DNA of 46,799 bases from VRUE01 sp963727465 (GCA_963727465.1 CAVSGL010000011.1:1-46799); one strand, 5' to 3'. Positions 5,752 through 15,536 are shown, counted from the first letter of the stretch. Numbers and translations are program-made. Notes: generated from the letters alone by a model not told the origin.

Positions 5752-7953
5752 GTGACCGCGCCTCTCTACGCGATCGGCCGCTTCTGCTCCCGGCACCACT
5801 GGCCGGTGATCGCCGCCTGGGCGGTCGCGGTCGTCGCCCTGGTCGGCTTCAGCTCCGCAGCCGGCAGCCAGACCAGCGAAAACCTGACGCTGCCCGGGAC
5901 CGGCTCGACCAGGGCGACCGAACTGCTCGAAGAGAACCTGCCCGAACAGGCCTACGGGTCCAACCCGATGGCGTTCGAGGTGCCGAGCGGCACGCTCGGC
6001 GGGCAGAAGTACAAGGCCGCGATCTCGGAAACGATCAAGCGACTGGAAGCGATCGGGGGCGTCAACTCGGCCGTCGACCCGCTCGGCGCGCAGGGCAAGG
6101 GCAAGGACCTGGTCAGCGCCGACGGGAAGATCGCCTACACGCCGGTGGTGCTCGGGATCAGCCCGGGCGACCTGACCGAGAGCAAGGCCGAGCAGATCCT
6201 CGACGCCGGCAGGCCGGCCGAAGCGGCCGGGCTCGAGGTCTCGGTCGGCGGCTACGTCGGCCAGCAGCTCTCCAAACCGGCGACCGAGCAGAGCGAGGCG
6301 ATCGGGATCGCGGCGGCGATCGTCATCCTCCTCTTCGCCTTCGGCACGGTGACGGCGATGGCGATGCCGATCCTCTCGGCGGTCCTCGGCCTCGCCTGCT
6401 CGCTCTCGATCATCCGCCTGCTCGAGCACGTGGTCGAAGTCCCGGGGGTCTCGCTGACCCTGGCGACGATGATCGGCCTCGGCGTCGGCATCGACTATGC
6501 GCTGTTCATCGTCACCCGGCACAAACTCCAGCTGCGCGAAGGAATGGAGGTGCGCGAGTCGGTGGCCCGCGCCACCGCGACCGCCGGCGGCGCCGTCGTC
6601 TTCGCCGGCTTCACCGTCGTGATCGCGCTCTGCTCGCTCGCCTTCGCCGGGATCCCGCTCGTCGCCACCCTCGGCTTCACGGCGGCGATCGCCGTCGTAA
6701 CCGCGGTCTGCGCAGCGACCACTCTGCTGCCGGCGATGCTGGGAGCGTTGGGACCGCGGATCGACTCGCTGCGCGTCAAGCTCGGCAAGACCCATCCCGA
6801 CGACAGGAAGCCGCACGGCTGGCGGCGCTGGGCGGAGGGAGTGTCGAGGCGCCCATGGCGCTCCGCGCTCGCCGCGCTGGCGGTGCTGGTCGTGCTCGCC
6901 CTACCGGTGACCCAGCTCGAACTGGGGCAGAACGACATCGGCGCCCTGCCCAAGGACACCACGGCCCGCCAGAACTACGACGCGCTCGACGAAGGTTTCG
7001 GGCCCGGGCTGATCGGCCCGCTGCTGATCGCCGCCGAATTCGACTCTCCGCAGGACGCGAAGGCGGCGCTGCCGGGCCTTCAGAAGGCGATCGGCGGCGC
7101 CGCGGACGTGGCCCAGGTCGGCCCGCCCACCTTCGACGGGCAGGGGACCGTCGCCGTCTTCACCGTGATCTCGAAGTCGGCTCCGTGGAAGGGCTCGACG
7201 GTCGACCTGGTCGAAGACCTGCGCGACACCGTCATTCCCAGGGCGATGTCGGGGGTCGCCGGGGCGGCCTACGTCGGCGGCCAGACCGCCGGCTACATCG
7301 ACCTCGCGACGCAGATCGGCGAAAAGCTGCCGCTGATGATCGCGATCGTCGTCGCGCTCAGCTTCGTCGTCCTCCTGCTCGCCTTCCGCTCGCTGCTGGT
7401 GCCGGTCAAGGCGGCGGCGATGAACCTGCTCTCGGTCGCCGCGGCGTACGGGGTCGTGACCGCCGTCTTCCAGCTCGGCTGGGGCGCCTCGCTGATCGGG
7501 CTCGACGAAGCGATCCCGATCGTCAGCTTCGTGCCGCTGCTGATGTTCGCGATCCTCTTCGGGCTCTCGATGGACTACGAGGTCTTCCTGCTGACCCAGA
7601 TGAACGAGCACTACGAGGAGACCGGCGACGAGCGGCGCGCGGTGGTCGAAGGGCTGGCCAACACCGGCCGGGTGATCACCTCCGCGGCGGCGATCATGGT
7701 CTGCGTCTTCAGCAGCTTCGTCCTCAACGGCGATCCGGTGGTCAAGGAGTTCGGCGTCGGGCTGGCGGTGGCGATAGCGATCGACTCGACCCTCGTGCGC
7801 TGCCTGCTGGTGCCCGCGGTGATGGTGCTGCTGGGCAGGCGCGCCTGGTGGCTTCCGGGCTGGGCGGGCCGCTTCGTGCCCCACGTCAGCATCGAGGGCC
7901 GGGCCTACTTCGCCAGGCGCGACGCTGCGGCCGCGGCCGCAAGGGCCGAGTAG
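5752..7953 (+). CDS. MMPL/RND-family membrane transporter
   Basis: The 733-residue protein has the duplicated RND layout: one N-terminal helix, a periplasmic-type domain (about residues 35-180), five to six helices, then the same pattern again. The MMPL signature appears in both halves as G-V-G-I-D-Y-A-L-F and G-L-S-M-D-Y-E-V-F-L, in the proton-relay helices. Relatives export lipids or drugs using the proton gradient. The GTG at 5752 is preferred over the in-frame TTG at 5734, which would overlap the upstream gene. pgsA follows after 3 bases, so they are co-transcribed. Confidence 0.92.
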   Translation: MTAPLYAIGRFCSRHHWPVIAAWAVAVVALVGFSSAAGSQTSENLTLPGTGSTRATELLEENLPEQAYGSNPMAFEVPSGTLGGQKYKAAISETIKRLEAIGGVNSAVDPLGAQGKGKDLVSADGKIAYTPVVLGISPGDLTESKAEQILDAGRPAEAAGLEVSVGGYVGQQLSKPATEQSEAIGIAAAIVILLFAFGTVTAMAMPILSAVLGLACSLSIIRLLEHVVEVPGVSLTLATMIGLGVGIDYALFIVTRHKLQLREGMEVRESVARATATAGGAVVFAGFTVVIALCSLAFAGIPLVATLGFTAAIAVVTAVCAATTLLPAMLGALGPRIDSLRVKLGKTHPDDRKPHGWRRWAEGVSRRPWRSALAALAVLVVLALPVTQLELGQNDIGALPKDTTARQNYDALDEGFGPGLIGPLLIAAEFDSPQDAKAALPGLQKAIGGAADVAQVGPPTFDGQGTVAVFTVISKSAPWKGSTVDLVEDLRDTVIPRAMSGVAGAAYVGGQTAGYIDLATQIGEKLPLMIAIVVALSFVVLLLAFRSLLVPVKAAAMNLLSVAAAYGVVTAVFQLGWGASLIGLDEAIPIVSFVPLLMFAILFGLSMDYEVFLLTQMNEHYEETGDERRAVVEGLANTGRVITSAAAIMVCVFSSFVLNGDPVVKEFGVGLAVAIAIDSTLVRCLLVPAVMVLLGRRAWWLPGWAGRFVPHVSIEGRAYFARRDAAAAAARAE

Positions 7954-7956
7954 ACG

Positions 7957-8523
7957 GTGTTCCCGCTCAACCTCGCCAACACGCTGACGCTGCTGCGCAT
8001 CCTCGCGGTGCCCGTCGTCGTCGTGGCGCTGCTGGGCGAGACGCCGAACGGCGACGCGCTCGCCGCCGCGGTCTTCGCCCTGGCGGCGCTGACCGACGGG
8101 CTCGACGGCTACTTCGCCCGCTCGCGCGACGCGATCACCACCTTCGGCAAGCTGATGGACCCGCTCGCCGACAAGCTGCTGATCACCGCGGCGCTCGTCT
8201 CGCTGGTCTCGCTCGACCGCCTCCAGGCCTGGGTCGCGATGGTGATCATCGCCCGCGAGATCGCCGTCACCGGGCTGCGCGCGATCGCCGCCGAGCGCGG
8301 CGTCGTGATCGCCGCCAGCTGGATGGGCAAGCTGAAGACGGTGCTCCAGATCGCCGCCGTGATCGCCCTGATCGCGACCAACCCGGCGCCCGCCTGGGTC
8401 GACGTGCTCGTCTACCTGGCGGTCGCCGCGACGGTGATCAGCGGCGCCGACTACTTCCTCGGCCTGCGCAAGCGGCTGGAGCAGGAGCGCGAGGCGCACC
8501 GGCGCGCCACGCGGCGCGTTTAG
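7957..8523 (+). CDS. pgsA: CDP-alcohol phosphatidyltransferase, probably PgsA
   Basis: The enzyme transfers a phosphatidyl group from CDP-diacylglycerol to an alcohol, probably glycerol-3-phosphate, at the inner membrane. The full CDP-alcohol phosphotransferase motif D-G-x2-A-R-x8-G-x3-D-x3-D is present (D-G-Y-F-A-R, then G-K-L-M-D-P-L-A-D, residues about 49-72). The start (N-L-A-N-T-L-T-L-L-R-I), the 188-residue length and the ending match PgsA rather than PI-synthase-like enzymes. It starts with GTG, 3 bases after the MMPL gene. Its stop overlaps the convergent folE2 end by 4 bases. Confidence 0.88.
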   Translation: MFPLNLANTLTLLRILAVPVVVVALLGETPNGDALAAAVFALAALTDGLDGYFARSRDAITTFGKLMDPLADKLLITAALVSLVSLDRLQAWVAMVIIAREIAVTGLRAIAAERGVVIAASWMGKLKTVLQIAAVIALIATNPAPAWVDVLVYLAVAATVISGADYFLGLRKRLEQEREAHRRATRRV

Positions 8524-9527
8524 CTGGCCGGCGCCTCCAGCCACTCGCGCATCGTCATATGGCGGCGCTGGTGCTCGCCGCTGTCGAGCTCGGCGCGCAG
8601 GTCGTCGAGCGTGCCGTAGCGCTCGGCGACGACGTTGTGGCGGTGGATCGTCTCCAGGTTCTCCTGGCGCGCCATGACGAAGGCGTCGCCGGGCAGGTCG
8701 GGATAGTCGCCGGCGACGCGGCGCACCATCTCGCGCACGCAGTCCTCGACGAAGCGCGGCTGCGCGTGCGCCTTGGCGACGACCGCGAGCTCGTCGGGCC
8801 GCTTCATCAGCTCGTAGATCTCCGAGCTCATCGACTGCTCGACGATCCGCAGCAGGTCGGGCGCGTCGATCCAGGCCGGGCCGCCCTCGGGGCAGCCGAT
8901 GTGCAGGGCGCCGATCCCGCGCTGGTTGTGCGTGGCCACCGGCACGGCCTCGATCGCGGCCTCGATCTGCTCGGCGTCGAAGCCGCGCTCGGCGAGCCGT
9001 TCGCGGGCGAGGCCGCCGACCATCTCCTGCGCGCACGGGCAGGCGGTCATCCCCTGCGCCTGCACGCCGGTCAGCGTCCGCGTGCCGCGCGGCGAGTCGA
9101 CCGCGGTGCCGAAGAGGACGTAGATCTCCTGCGTGCGCTGGCCGCTCGCCGGGGTCGTGACCGTCTCCGGGTAGCGCGCCGTGACCGAGACCTCGGCCCG
9201 CAGCCCGCCCTGGCGCTCGCGCACGCGCTGGGCGATGTGGGCGGCCAGCACCTCGGCGCGGAAGGCCTCGCCGAGGACGACCTCGTCGATCGCCTCGCCG
9301 ACGACCTCTTCGAAGCGCGACATGTGGACGCCGGCCTGGCGCGGGTTGAGGTCGACGAAGCACTCGAAGTCGGCGCTGTAGAGGTTCTCGCTGCCGTCGG
9401 CCTTGACCCGGATCACCTTCTCGACGCCGGTCACGCCGACCCGCGAGAGGCTGACCTGGGTCGCCGGCGTGCCCGACTGCACGTCGGGCGAGGCGGGGGC
9501 GGGCGTCGTCGTCGAGCGGATTGCCAC
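8520..9527 (-). CDS. folE2: GTP cyclohydrolase I type B (FolE2)
   Basis: FolE2 converts GTP to 7,8-dihydroneopterin triphosphate, the first step of folate and pterin synthesis, without the strict zinc need of FolE. The 335-residue sequence contains the family motifs: N-P-R-Q-A-G-V-H-M-S-R-F-E, the catalytic Cys in M-T-A-C-P-C-A-Q-E, T-H-N-Q-R-G and the H-A-Q-P-R-F-V-E-D-C-V-R-E segment. The frame stays open further upstream, but into the sigma factor gene. The GTG at 9527 gives a start close to family length; its ribosome site is weak. It is divergent from sigA. The pterin dehydratase at 34499 may act in the same metabolism. Confidence 0.9.
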   Translation of the reverse strand: MAIRSTTTPAPASPDVQSGTPATQVSLSRVGVTGVEKVIRVKADGSENLYSADFECFVDLNPRQAGVHMSRFEEVVGEAIDEVVLGEAFRAEVLAAHIAQRVRERQGGLRAEVSVTARYPETVTTPASGQRTQEIYVLFGTAVDSPRGTRTLTGVQAQGMTACPCAQEMVGGLARERLAERGFDAEQIEAAIEAVPVATHNQRGIGALHIGCPEGGPAWIDAPDLLRIVEQSMSSEIYELMKRPDELAVVAKAHAQPRFVEDCVREMVRRVAGDYPDLPGDAFVMARQENLETIHRHNVVAERYGTLDDLRAELDSGEHQRRHMTMREWLEAPAS

Positions 9528-9556
9528 GGGAGAACAAGCGTAGGCGATTTCGTCCG

Positions 9557-9562
9557 TATACT
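9557..9562 (+). promoter_or_regulatory. -10 element upstream of the primary sigma factor
   Basis: TATACT is a good -10 hexamer, 52 bases before the chosen GTG start of the sigma gene, in the gap between folE2 and sigA. No good -35 stands at 17 bases. A GGGAGGGG ribosome site follows at 9595-9602. Confidence 0.45.
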
Positions 9563-9613
9563 TCCGTGGGCCGGAGCGTTGGGGCCGGCCCCCCGGGAGG
9601 GGAACAGGGTGCA

Positions 9614-10768
<1,155 letters not shown>

Positions 10769-10770
10769 TC

Positions 10771-11142
10771 GTGGCGCATCCGTTCCGAACCGCTGCCGAG
10801 GCCAAGGACCTGGAGGCCGCGAGGGCGACGCTGCGCGAGGACGTCGTCCTGCACAGCCCGATCCTCTTCCGCGGCTTCGAGGGCCGCGAGATGGTGCTCG
10901 GGGTGCTGACGCACGTGATCGCGACGCTGGAAGACTTCCGCTACGTCGACGAGCTGGCGGGCGACGGCGTCGTCACCCTGCGCTTCAAGGCCCGCGTCGG
11001 CGACCGCGAGCTCGAGGGCATCGACTTCCTCGAGCTCGACGAGGACGGCCTGATCAAGGAGCTGACCGTCTTCATGCGCCCGCTCTCGGCGATCAACGCC
11101 TTCAACGAGCAGATGAGCGCCCGCCTCGGCGTCGGCAGCTGA
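10771..11142 (+). CDS. NTF2/SnoaL-like fold protein
   Basis: The protein has 123 residues and starts with GTG 2 bases after the sigma factor stop, so it is translationally coupled. The pattern is that of a cone-shaped NTF2-like domain: an N-terminal helix with A-R-A-T-L-R-E-D-V-V-L-H-S-P, then strands R-G-F-E-G-R-E-M-V, T-L-R-F-K-A-R-V, G-I-D-F-L-E-L-D-E-D-G-L-I-K-E-L-T-V-F-M-R-P. Relatives include SnoaL-like cyclases and isomerases and many non-enzymatic ligand binders, so the function is open. Another SnoaL-like gene lies at 19452. Confidence 0.75.
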   Translation: MAHPFRTAAEAKDLEAARATLREDVVLHSPILFRGFEGREMVLGVLTHVIATLEDFRYVDELAGDGVVTLRFKARVGDRELEGIDFLELDEDGLIKELTVFMRPLSAINAFNEQMSARLGVGS

Positions 11143-11171
11143 TCTGCGACGGTAGACTCGGTCGCCGTCCC

Positions 11172-11253
11172 GGGGGAGTGCCCGAGTGGTTAAAGGGGAC
11201 TGGCTGTAAACCAGTTGGCTATGCCTACAGAGGTTCGAATCCTCTCTCCCCCA
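11172..11253 (+). tRNA. tRNA-Tyr (anticodon GTA)
   Basis: This is an 82-nt type II tRNA with a long variable arm. The acceptor GGGGGAG pairs with CTCCCCC, followed by discriminator A. The anticodon stem ACTGG/CCAGT encloses CTGTAAA, anticodon GTA. The T arm contains AGGTTCGAATCCT. CCA is not encoded. The next gene, an ATPase that looks acquired, ends 46 bases after its 3' end. Confidence 0.95.
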
Positions 11254-11299
11254 TCGCAGCCCCGCCGAGAGTCCGTCCTCCCCAGGCGGCTGAAGCGAC

Positions 11300-12400
11300 T
11301 CAACGGCGTCTAAGCCACTCGGCGAACAGGGGGTCGAGCAGGTACGGCTTACCGCCGGCGTCGCGTTTGATGTGTTGTTCATCGGCAAGCAGCCGTTCCA
11401 GTGCCTCTTGAAGCGTGGAGCGCGCGACGCGGTGCTCGCTTGCGACGACGCTGCCGGTGGGAGCTTGGCCGTCGCCCACCGCGAGTAGGACCAGGCGTTC
11501 GTTCCTGTTGAGGCCATCCCACAGCGCCTGGTGTGCATCTCGGGTTTCCGCGAGCGCCAGCTCGAGTGCCGCAGGCGCGGGGTCCGAGTGATCTGGCTGC
11601 TCAAGCAGGTTGTAGAGGTGGTGGGCAAGCAAGATCGTGCGCTGCGGATGCCCGCCGGTGTAGGCGAGCAGCTCGTCGACGGCGCCGCCGGGGTTGAGCC
11701 CGTCGCCGAGGAGCAGCGCCTCGATGTCGTGCGCCGCCTCGGCGATGGGGAGGACGGGAAGCTCGAGCGGGCGAGCCTGGCCATAGAAGGGCCGCTCGTG
11801 CTCGGAGAAGAGCGCATGCATGAGTGACGGTTGGCTTCCGGCAAAGACATAGGCCGCGGCCTCGCCGTGATGCTGGATTACGGAGCGGATCAAGCCGTCG
11901 AGCGCGTCATCGGCGACCAGGACGTCCTGGAACTCGTCAAAGCAGACGACCGTGAGCTCGCCATCCGCTTCATGCAGCGCCCGTGGGACATCGAGCAGCT
12001 CGAGAAGCGCGGCGCGTGCCTCGTCTGCCGGTGGGCGCGCCGGCCGCGCGGTCACGCTGATTCCGAGCCCGGCGACAGAGGCGCCGACTTCGAGACGCGC
12101 CGCCCAGCGGCGAACACTGCGTCCCGGATCGTTTGGCAGGTTGCTGAAAGAGCCCGCGACGCGCGCTGCCACATCTCCCAGCGTTGCGACCTTGGAGAAG
12201 TCGACGCGTACCGCGCGATGGCCTGCTTCGCGCATCGCGAAGGTATGAGCATCCAGCAAGCTGCTCTTGCCAAAACGGCGTGGAGCCGCGAGGCGGACGG
12301 CGATCCGGTCGGCCGCGGCTCGCTGTAGGTCATCGAGCTCGGCGCGACGGTCGATCAGATGGGCGGGGCCGACCGGACCCTGATAGTTGAACGGATTCAC
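11300..12400 (-). CDS. AAA/STAND-like ATPase (archaeal-type ATPase family) with C-terminal winged helix
   Basis: The 366-residue protein begins V-N-P-F-x-Y-x-G-P-V and carries the Walker A variant A-P-R-R-F-G-K-S-S-L (near residue 41), Walker B V-V-C-F-D-E-F-Q-D (near residue 148) and a sensor motif F-A-G-S-Q-P-S. The C-terminal third resembles a winged helix (E-H-R-V-A-R-S-T-L-Q-E-A-L-E-R-L). This matches the Arch_ATPase (PF01637) group, whose roles are mostly unknown. The GTG at 12400 fits the family start; the frame extends 28 codons further without support. A palindrome (12400-12417) overlaps the start. It lies alone between tRNA-Tyr and the SDR gene, with slightly less GC-biased codons than its neighbours. 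Confidence 0.75.
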   Translation of the reverse strand: MNPFNYQGPVGPAHLIDRRAELDDLQRAAADRIAVRLAAPRRFGKSSLLDAHTFAMREAGHRAVRVDFSKVATLGDVAARVAGSFSNLPNDPGRSVRRWAARLEVGASVAGLGISVTARPARPPADEARAALLELLDVPRALHEADGELTVVCFDEFQDVLVADDALDGLIRSVIQHHGEAAAYVFAGSQPSLMHALFSEHERPFYGQARPLELPVLPIAEAAHDIEALLLGDGLNPGGAVDELLAYTGGHPQRTILLAHHLYNLLEQPDHSDPAPAALELALAETRDAHQALWDGLNRNERLVLLAVGDGQAPTGSVVASEHRVARSTLQEALERLLADEQHIKRDAGGKPYLLDPLFAEWLRRR

Positions 12401-12417
12401 CGTACATAAGTGTACGG
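12400..12417. promoter_or_regulatory. Palindrome at the ATPase start codon
   Basis: CCGTACA (12400-12406) and TGTACGG (12411-12417) form a perfect 7-bp inverted repeat around TAAG. It begins at the first base of the ATPase GTG start, so a bound protein or an RNA hairpin here would block expression. Autoregulation is an inference. Confidence 0.5.
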
Positions 12418-12428
12418 AATGAACGGAC

Positions 12429-12450
12429 AGACTATCCGAGCGGATAGTCT
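12429..12450. promoter_or_regulatory. 22-bp operator-like palindrome in the ATPase/SDR divergent region
   Basis: AGACTATCCG (12429-12438) and CGGATAGTCT (12441-12450) form a perfect 10-bp inverted repeat with a 2-base centre, as in TetR-type operators. It stands 15 bases before the SDR start at 12466 and 29 bases upstream of the ATPase start. The binding protein is unknown; several TetR genes lie within 4 kb. Confidence 0.6.
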
Positions 12451-12465
12451 CCCGGGCAGCTGCCG

Positions 12466-13206
12466 ATGATGATGATGAAGGCAACCCGGACCGGCTACGA
12501 CAGCCTCGACGGCCGTGTCTACGCGATCGCCGGGATCGGCGGTGGGCTGGGGCCGGTCGTCGCGGAGCGGTTGGCGTCTGCCGGCGCGGTCGTCGCGGGG
12601 ACCGATCGCGACCAGGGACGGCTCGACGAGCTGGGCTCCGAGCTCGGGCTTCCGGCCGAGCGCTGGGACGGGCGCGCGGTCGACCTGCTCGACGAGGCCG
12701 CGGCGCGCGACTGGTGCGCGGCGCTGGCCGGGCGCTTCGGCCGTGTCGACGGGCTGCTGCACCTGGTCGGGGGATGGCGCGGGGGAGAGCCGCTGCACGA
12801 GGCGCCGCTCGCCGACTGGGACTTCCTGCACGAGCTCCTGATCCGCACCGTCCAGCACACCAGCCGCGCCTTCCACGACACCCTGCGCGAATCTCCCCAC
12901 GGGCGCTTCGTGCTGGTCTCCGCCAAGCAGGCGCAGGCGCCGTCGAACTCCAACGCCGCCTACGCCGCCGCCAAGGCCGCGGCCGAGGCCTGGACCCTGG
13001 CGCTCGCCGACGGCTTCGCCGGAACCGCGGCGACGGCGAACATCGTCGTCGTCGACGCGATCCTCACCGCTCGCATGCGCGAGGAAAACCCAGATCGGGA
13101 CTTCTCGTCCTTCACGCCGACCGAGCACGTCGCCGACGCGATCGCCTTTCTCTGCTCCGACGCGGCGCGGGAGATGAACGGGCAGCGCCTGCCGCTCACG
13201 TCCTGA
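12466..13206 (+). CDS. Short-chain dehydrogenase/reductase
   Basis: The 246-residue Rossmann-fold oxidoreductase has the nucleotide loop A-G-I-G-G-G-L-G (residues 22-29), Asp at the end of the second strand (G-T-D-R-D, pointing to NAD preference), and the catalytic Ser and Tyr-x3-Lys in V-S-A-K-Q-A and A-A-Y-A-A-A-K. The usual N-A-G is replaced by H-L-V-G-G. The substrate is unknown. Four ATG codons in a row begin the frame; any could be the start. A 22-bp palindrome stands just upstream, so the gene is probably repressed by a local regulator. A MerR gene follows after 29 bases. Confidence 0.85.
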   Translation: MMMMKATRTGYDSLDGRVYAIAGIGGGLGPVVAERLASAGAVVAGTDRDQGRLDELGSELGLPAERWDGRAVDLLDEAAARDWCAALAGRFGRVDGLLHLVGGWRGGEPLHEAPLADWDFLHELLIRTVQHTSRAFHDTLRESPHGRFVLVSAKQAQAPSNSNAAYAAAKAAAEAWTLALADGFAGTAATANIVVVDAILTARMREENPDRDFSSFTPTEHVADAIAFLCSDAAREMNGQRLPLTS

Positions 13207-13235
13207 GACGGTTCCCCCCGCATACCATTGACGAG

Positions 13236-14021
13236 ATGGGCTCCAAGGGATCCAAGCAGGCCGAGGGCGAGATGACGATCCGCCAGCTGGCCGAGAGGAC
13301 CGGGATGACCGTGCGCAACATCCGCGCCCATCAGACGCGCGGTCTGCTGCCGCCGCCAACGGTCCGCGGCCGCACCGGCTACTACGGCCCCGAGCACGTT
13401 GCGCGGATCGAACTGACCCGGGAGATGCAGGCGGACGGCCTCAACCTGGAGGCGATCCGGCGCGTCCTCGACAGCGCCGACGGCTCGGCCTCGGCGATGG
13501 TCGACTTCACGCGGGCGCTGCGCGTGCCCTTCGAAGACGAGGCGCCCGAGATCCTCGAGGTCGGGGAGCTGGAAGAGATCTGGGGGGATGCCGGACACCC
13601 GAAACTGCGCCAGCGGGCGGAAAAGCTCGGCTTCTTCCGCGCTCTGCCCGACGGCAGGATCGAGGTGATCAGCCCGCGGCTGCTGCGCGCCGCGGCCGAG
13701 CTGGCCGAGCTCGGGATCAGCCCGGAGGGGGCGCTCGCCGCCGGCGAGAAGCTGCGCCGGCACGCCGACGGCGTGGCGCGCGCCTTCGTCGACCTCTTCG
13801 TCAAGGAGGTATGGCAGCCCTTCGACCGCGCCGGCCGCCCCGAGCAGGACTGGCCGCGAATCAACGAGGCGCTGGAGCGGATGCGGCCGCTGGCCGCCGG
13901 CGCGCTGCACGCCGCTTTTCAGATCGCGATGGGGGAGGCCGTCGAGAAGGAGGGCGAGCGCATGCTGCGGCTCGCCGCCCGCCCGGGCAAGCGCGCCGGC
14001 AAGCGCCGCAAGCGCTCCTAG
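13236..14021 (+). CDS. MerR-family transcriptional regulator
   Basis: The protein has 261 residues. Residues 13-80 are a MerR winged helix (T-I-R-Q-L-A-E-R-T-G-M-T-V-R-N-I-R-A-H-Q-T-R-G-L-L, then G-Y-Y-G-P-E-H-V-A-R-I). A second unit with similar predicted helices follows, and the last residues are Lys/Arg-rich. There are no metal-binding cysteines, so an organic ligand or none is likely. TACCAT lies 9 bases before the ATG, which would give a leaderless or near-leaderless transcript. It overlaps the convergent TetR gene by 4 bases. Confidence 0.85.
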   Translation: MGSKGSKQAEGEMTIRQLAERTGMTVRNIRAHQTRGLLPPPTVRGRTGYYGPEHVARIELTREMQADGLNLEAIRRVLDSADGSASAMVDFTRALRVPFEDEAPEILEVGELEEIWGDAGHPKLRQRAEKLGFFRALPDGRIEVISPRLLRAAAELAELGISPEGALAAGEKLRRHADGVARAFVDLFVKEVWQPFDRAGRPEQDWPRINEALERMRPLAAGALHAAFQIAMGEAVEKEGERMLRLAARPGKRAGKRRKRS

Positions 14022-14782
14022 GCGAGCGCCGCGTCGTCCAGCTCGTCGCCCGCGACCTCCTGGCCGGCGTAGGCGAGGACGGCGAAATACATCAGCGACG
14101 GCAGCAGCGCGTCCAGCTCGTCCGCTTCGTCCTTCTGGAGGCGCGCGTAGAGGACCGATTCGATTCCCCCGACGACCCCGGCGGCGGCGATCGCCGACGG
14201 CTCCTCGTCCAGACCCTCCCTGACCAAAGCGTCGATGCAGGCGGCGTAGCGGTCGAGCAGCTCGTCGCGTCGCCGCAGCCCGGCCGGGCTCGAGGCGCGC
14301 GCCTCGACGATCACCAGGCGGGCCTCCTTCGGCTCGTCGACGATGAAGCGGAGCAGCTCGGCGAGGCCGTCGCGCAGCCGCCCCTGCCAATCGGGGCCGC
14401 CGTCGCCGACGGCGGCTTCGAGGCGGTCGCTCATCCTTGCCGCCGCGGCGCCGAAGGCGGCGAGGAAGCAGTCCTCCTTGTCTTCGAACTGTTCGTAGAA
14501 GGTCGGCCGCGAGATGCCCGCCCGGGTGAGCACGTTCTGGACCGTGAGCGCGTTGTAGCCGAGTTCCGTGACGGCGTCGACCATCGCCGCGAGCAGCCGC
14601 TCGCGCTGCACCGCCTTGACCAGCTCCGACGGCAGCGTCCGCACGCCGGCCGGGAAGCGCCCGTCCGCGCGCGTCAGCAGCGCCACGGCTTCGTTCAGTT
14701 CGGCGTCCGACCAGCGGTCCCCGACCGCGCCGGCCAGCTTCTCCCTGCTCAGAACGACCCTCTCCGGTGGTTTGTCCGCCAT
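14018..14782 (-). CDS. TetR-family transcriptional regulator (first of three)
   Basis: The protein has 254 residues. The TetR helix-turn-helix lies unusually deep, at about residues 60-105 (L-L-A-A-M-V-D-A-V-T-E-L-G-Y, V-Q-N-V-L-T-R-A-G-I-S-R-P-T-F-Y-E-Q-F-E-D-K-E-D-C-F-L-A-A-F), after a 55-residue extension rich in charged helices. The C-terminal ligand domain has no recognisable specificity. It is divergent from a second TetR at 14889 with 106 bases between them, which suggests cross-regulation. Confidence 0.87.
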   Translation of the reverse strand: MADKPPERVVLSREKLAGAVGDRWSDAELNEAVALLTRADGRFPAGVRTLPSELVKAVQRERLLAAMVDAVTELGYNALTVQNVLTRAGISRPTFYEQFEDKEDCFLAAFGAAAARMSDRLEAAVGDGGPDWQGRLRDGLAELLRFIVDEPKEARLVIVEARASSPAGLRRRDELLDRYAACIDALVREGLDEEPSAIAAAGVVGGIESVLYARLQKDEADELDALLPSLMYFAVLAYAGQEVAGDELDDAALA

Positions 14783-14888
14783 AAAGGAACCTTCGCGTTT
14801 GTATTAGAAAACGTGCAGGCCTTCCAAAGGGTACCAGAAAAGTCGCTGGCGTGCACGGAATTTCCGCCTGAACGAGTATCCTGTCGCC

Positions 14889-15536
14889 ATGCCGTCACCG
14901 GGCAAAGGGGGAGCACGAGATAAGCGGGCGTCCAAGGGCGCCGCGGCCTCCGCGCGCCCGGCGCTTCCGCGCGAGTTCATCGCCGCGCACAAGCAGCGGC
15001 GGATCATGGACGCCCTCGCCGAGCTGACCTCCGAACAGGGTTACGAGGCGACAAAGATCTCCGACATCGTCCGGCGCGCAGGCGTCGCCCGCAAAACCCT
15101 CTACGACAACTTCGAGGGCAAGGAGGAGGTCTTTCTCGCCGCCTTCGACTCCGCCCGCGACGAGGTCCTGCGCCGGGTCAAGGAAGGCGGCGATGACGGC
15201 GAGGATTGGCAGGACCGGATCGAGGGGGGCCTTGCCGCCTTCCTCGGGTTCGTCGCCGAGCAGCCGACGGTCGCGCGGATGTGCATGATCGAGGCCCTGT
15301 CGGCGACTCCGCGGACGACCAAACGCTACGAGGACGCCCTCGACAGCTTCGTCAAGCTGACCCGCGAGGCGCTGCCGAACGACGAGCGGCTGCCGGACAC
15401 GATCGCCGAGACGCTCGTCGGCGGGGTCGCCTGGATCGTCTACCAGCAGATCCGCCGCGGCGAGGCCGAGCGGGCGGAGGACCTGCTGCCGGAACTGACC
15501 GAGTTCATGATGGCGCCGTACCTGACGTCCGCCTGA
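14889..15536 (+). CDS. TetR-family transcriptional regulator (second of three)
   Basis: The protein has 215 residues. A basic 25-residue N-terminal arm (G-A-R-D-K-R-A-S-K-G) precedes the TetR helix-turn-helix (I-M-D-A-L-A-E-L-T-S-E-Q-G-Y, I-S-D-I-V-R-R-A-G-V-A-R-K-T-L-Y-D-N-F-E-G-K-E-E-V-F). Similarity to the regulators on each side (including the shared L-P-R-E-[F/Y]-I-A-x-H start with the third) points to a local duplication. The third TetR follows after 50 bases. The target is unknown. Confidence 0.87.
   Translation: MPSPGKGGARDKRASKGAAASARPALPREFIAAHKQRRIMDALAELTSEQGYEATKISDIVRRAGVARKTLYDNFEGKEEVFLAAFDSARDEVLRRVKEGGDDGEDWQDRIEGGLAAFLGFVAEQPTVARMCMIEALSATPRTTKRYEDALDSFVKLTREALPNDERLPDTIAETLVGGVAWIVYQQIRRGEAERAEDLLPELTEFMMAPYLTSA

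Noticed and set aside
6901..9537. Very long antisense open frame (878 codons) opposite the MMPL, pgsA and folE2 genes
   Set aside because: It spans several well-supported genes, is dominated by Arg/Asp/Gly/Ala repeats typical of antisense frames in high-GC DNA, and matches no protein pattern.
11178..11411. 77-codon frame over tRNA-Tyr
   Set aside because: Its start reads through the tRNA (P-E-W-L-K-G style shadow); the tRNA explains the sequence.
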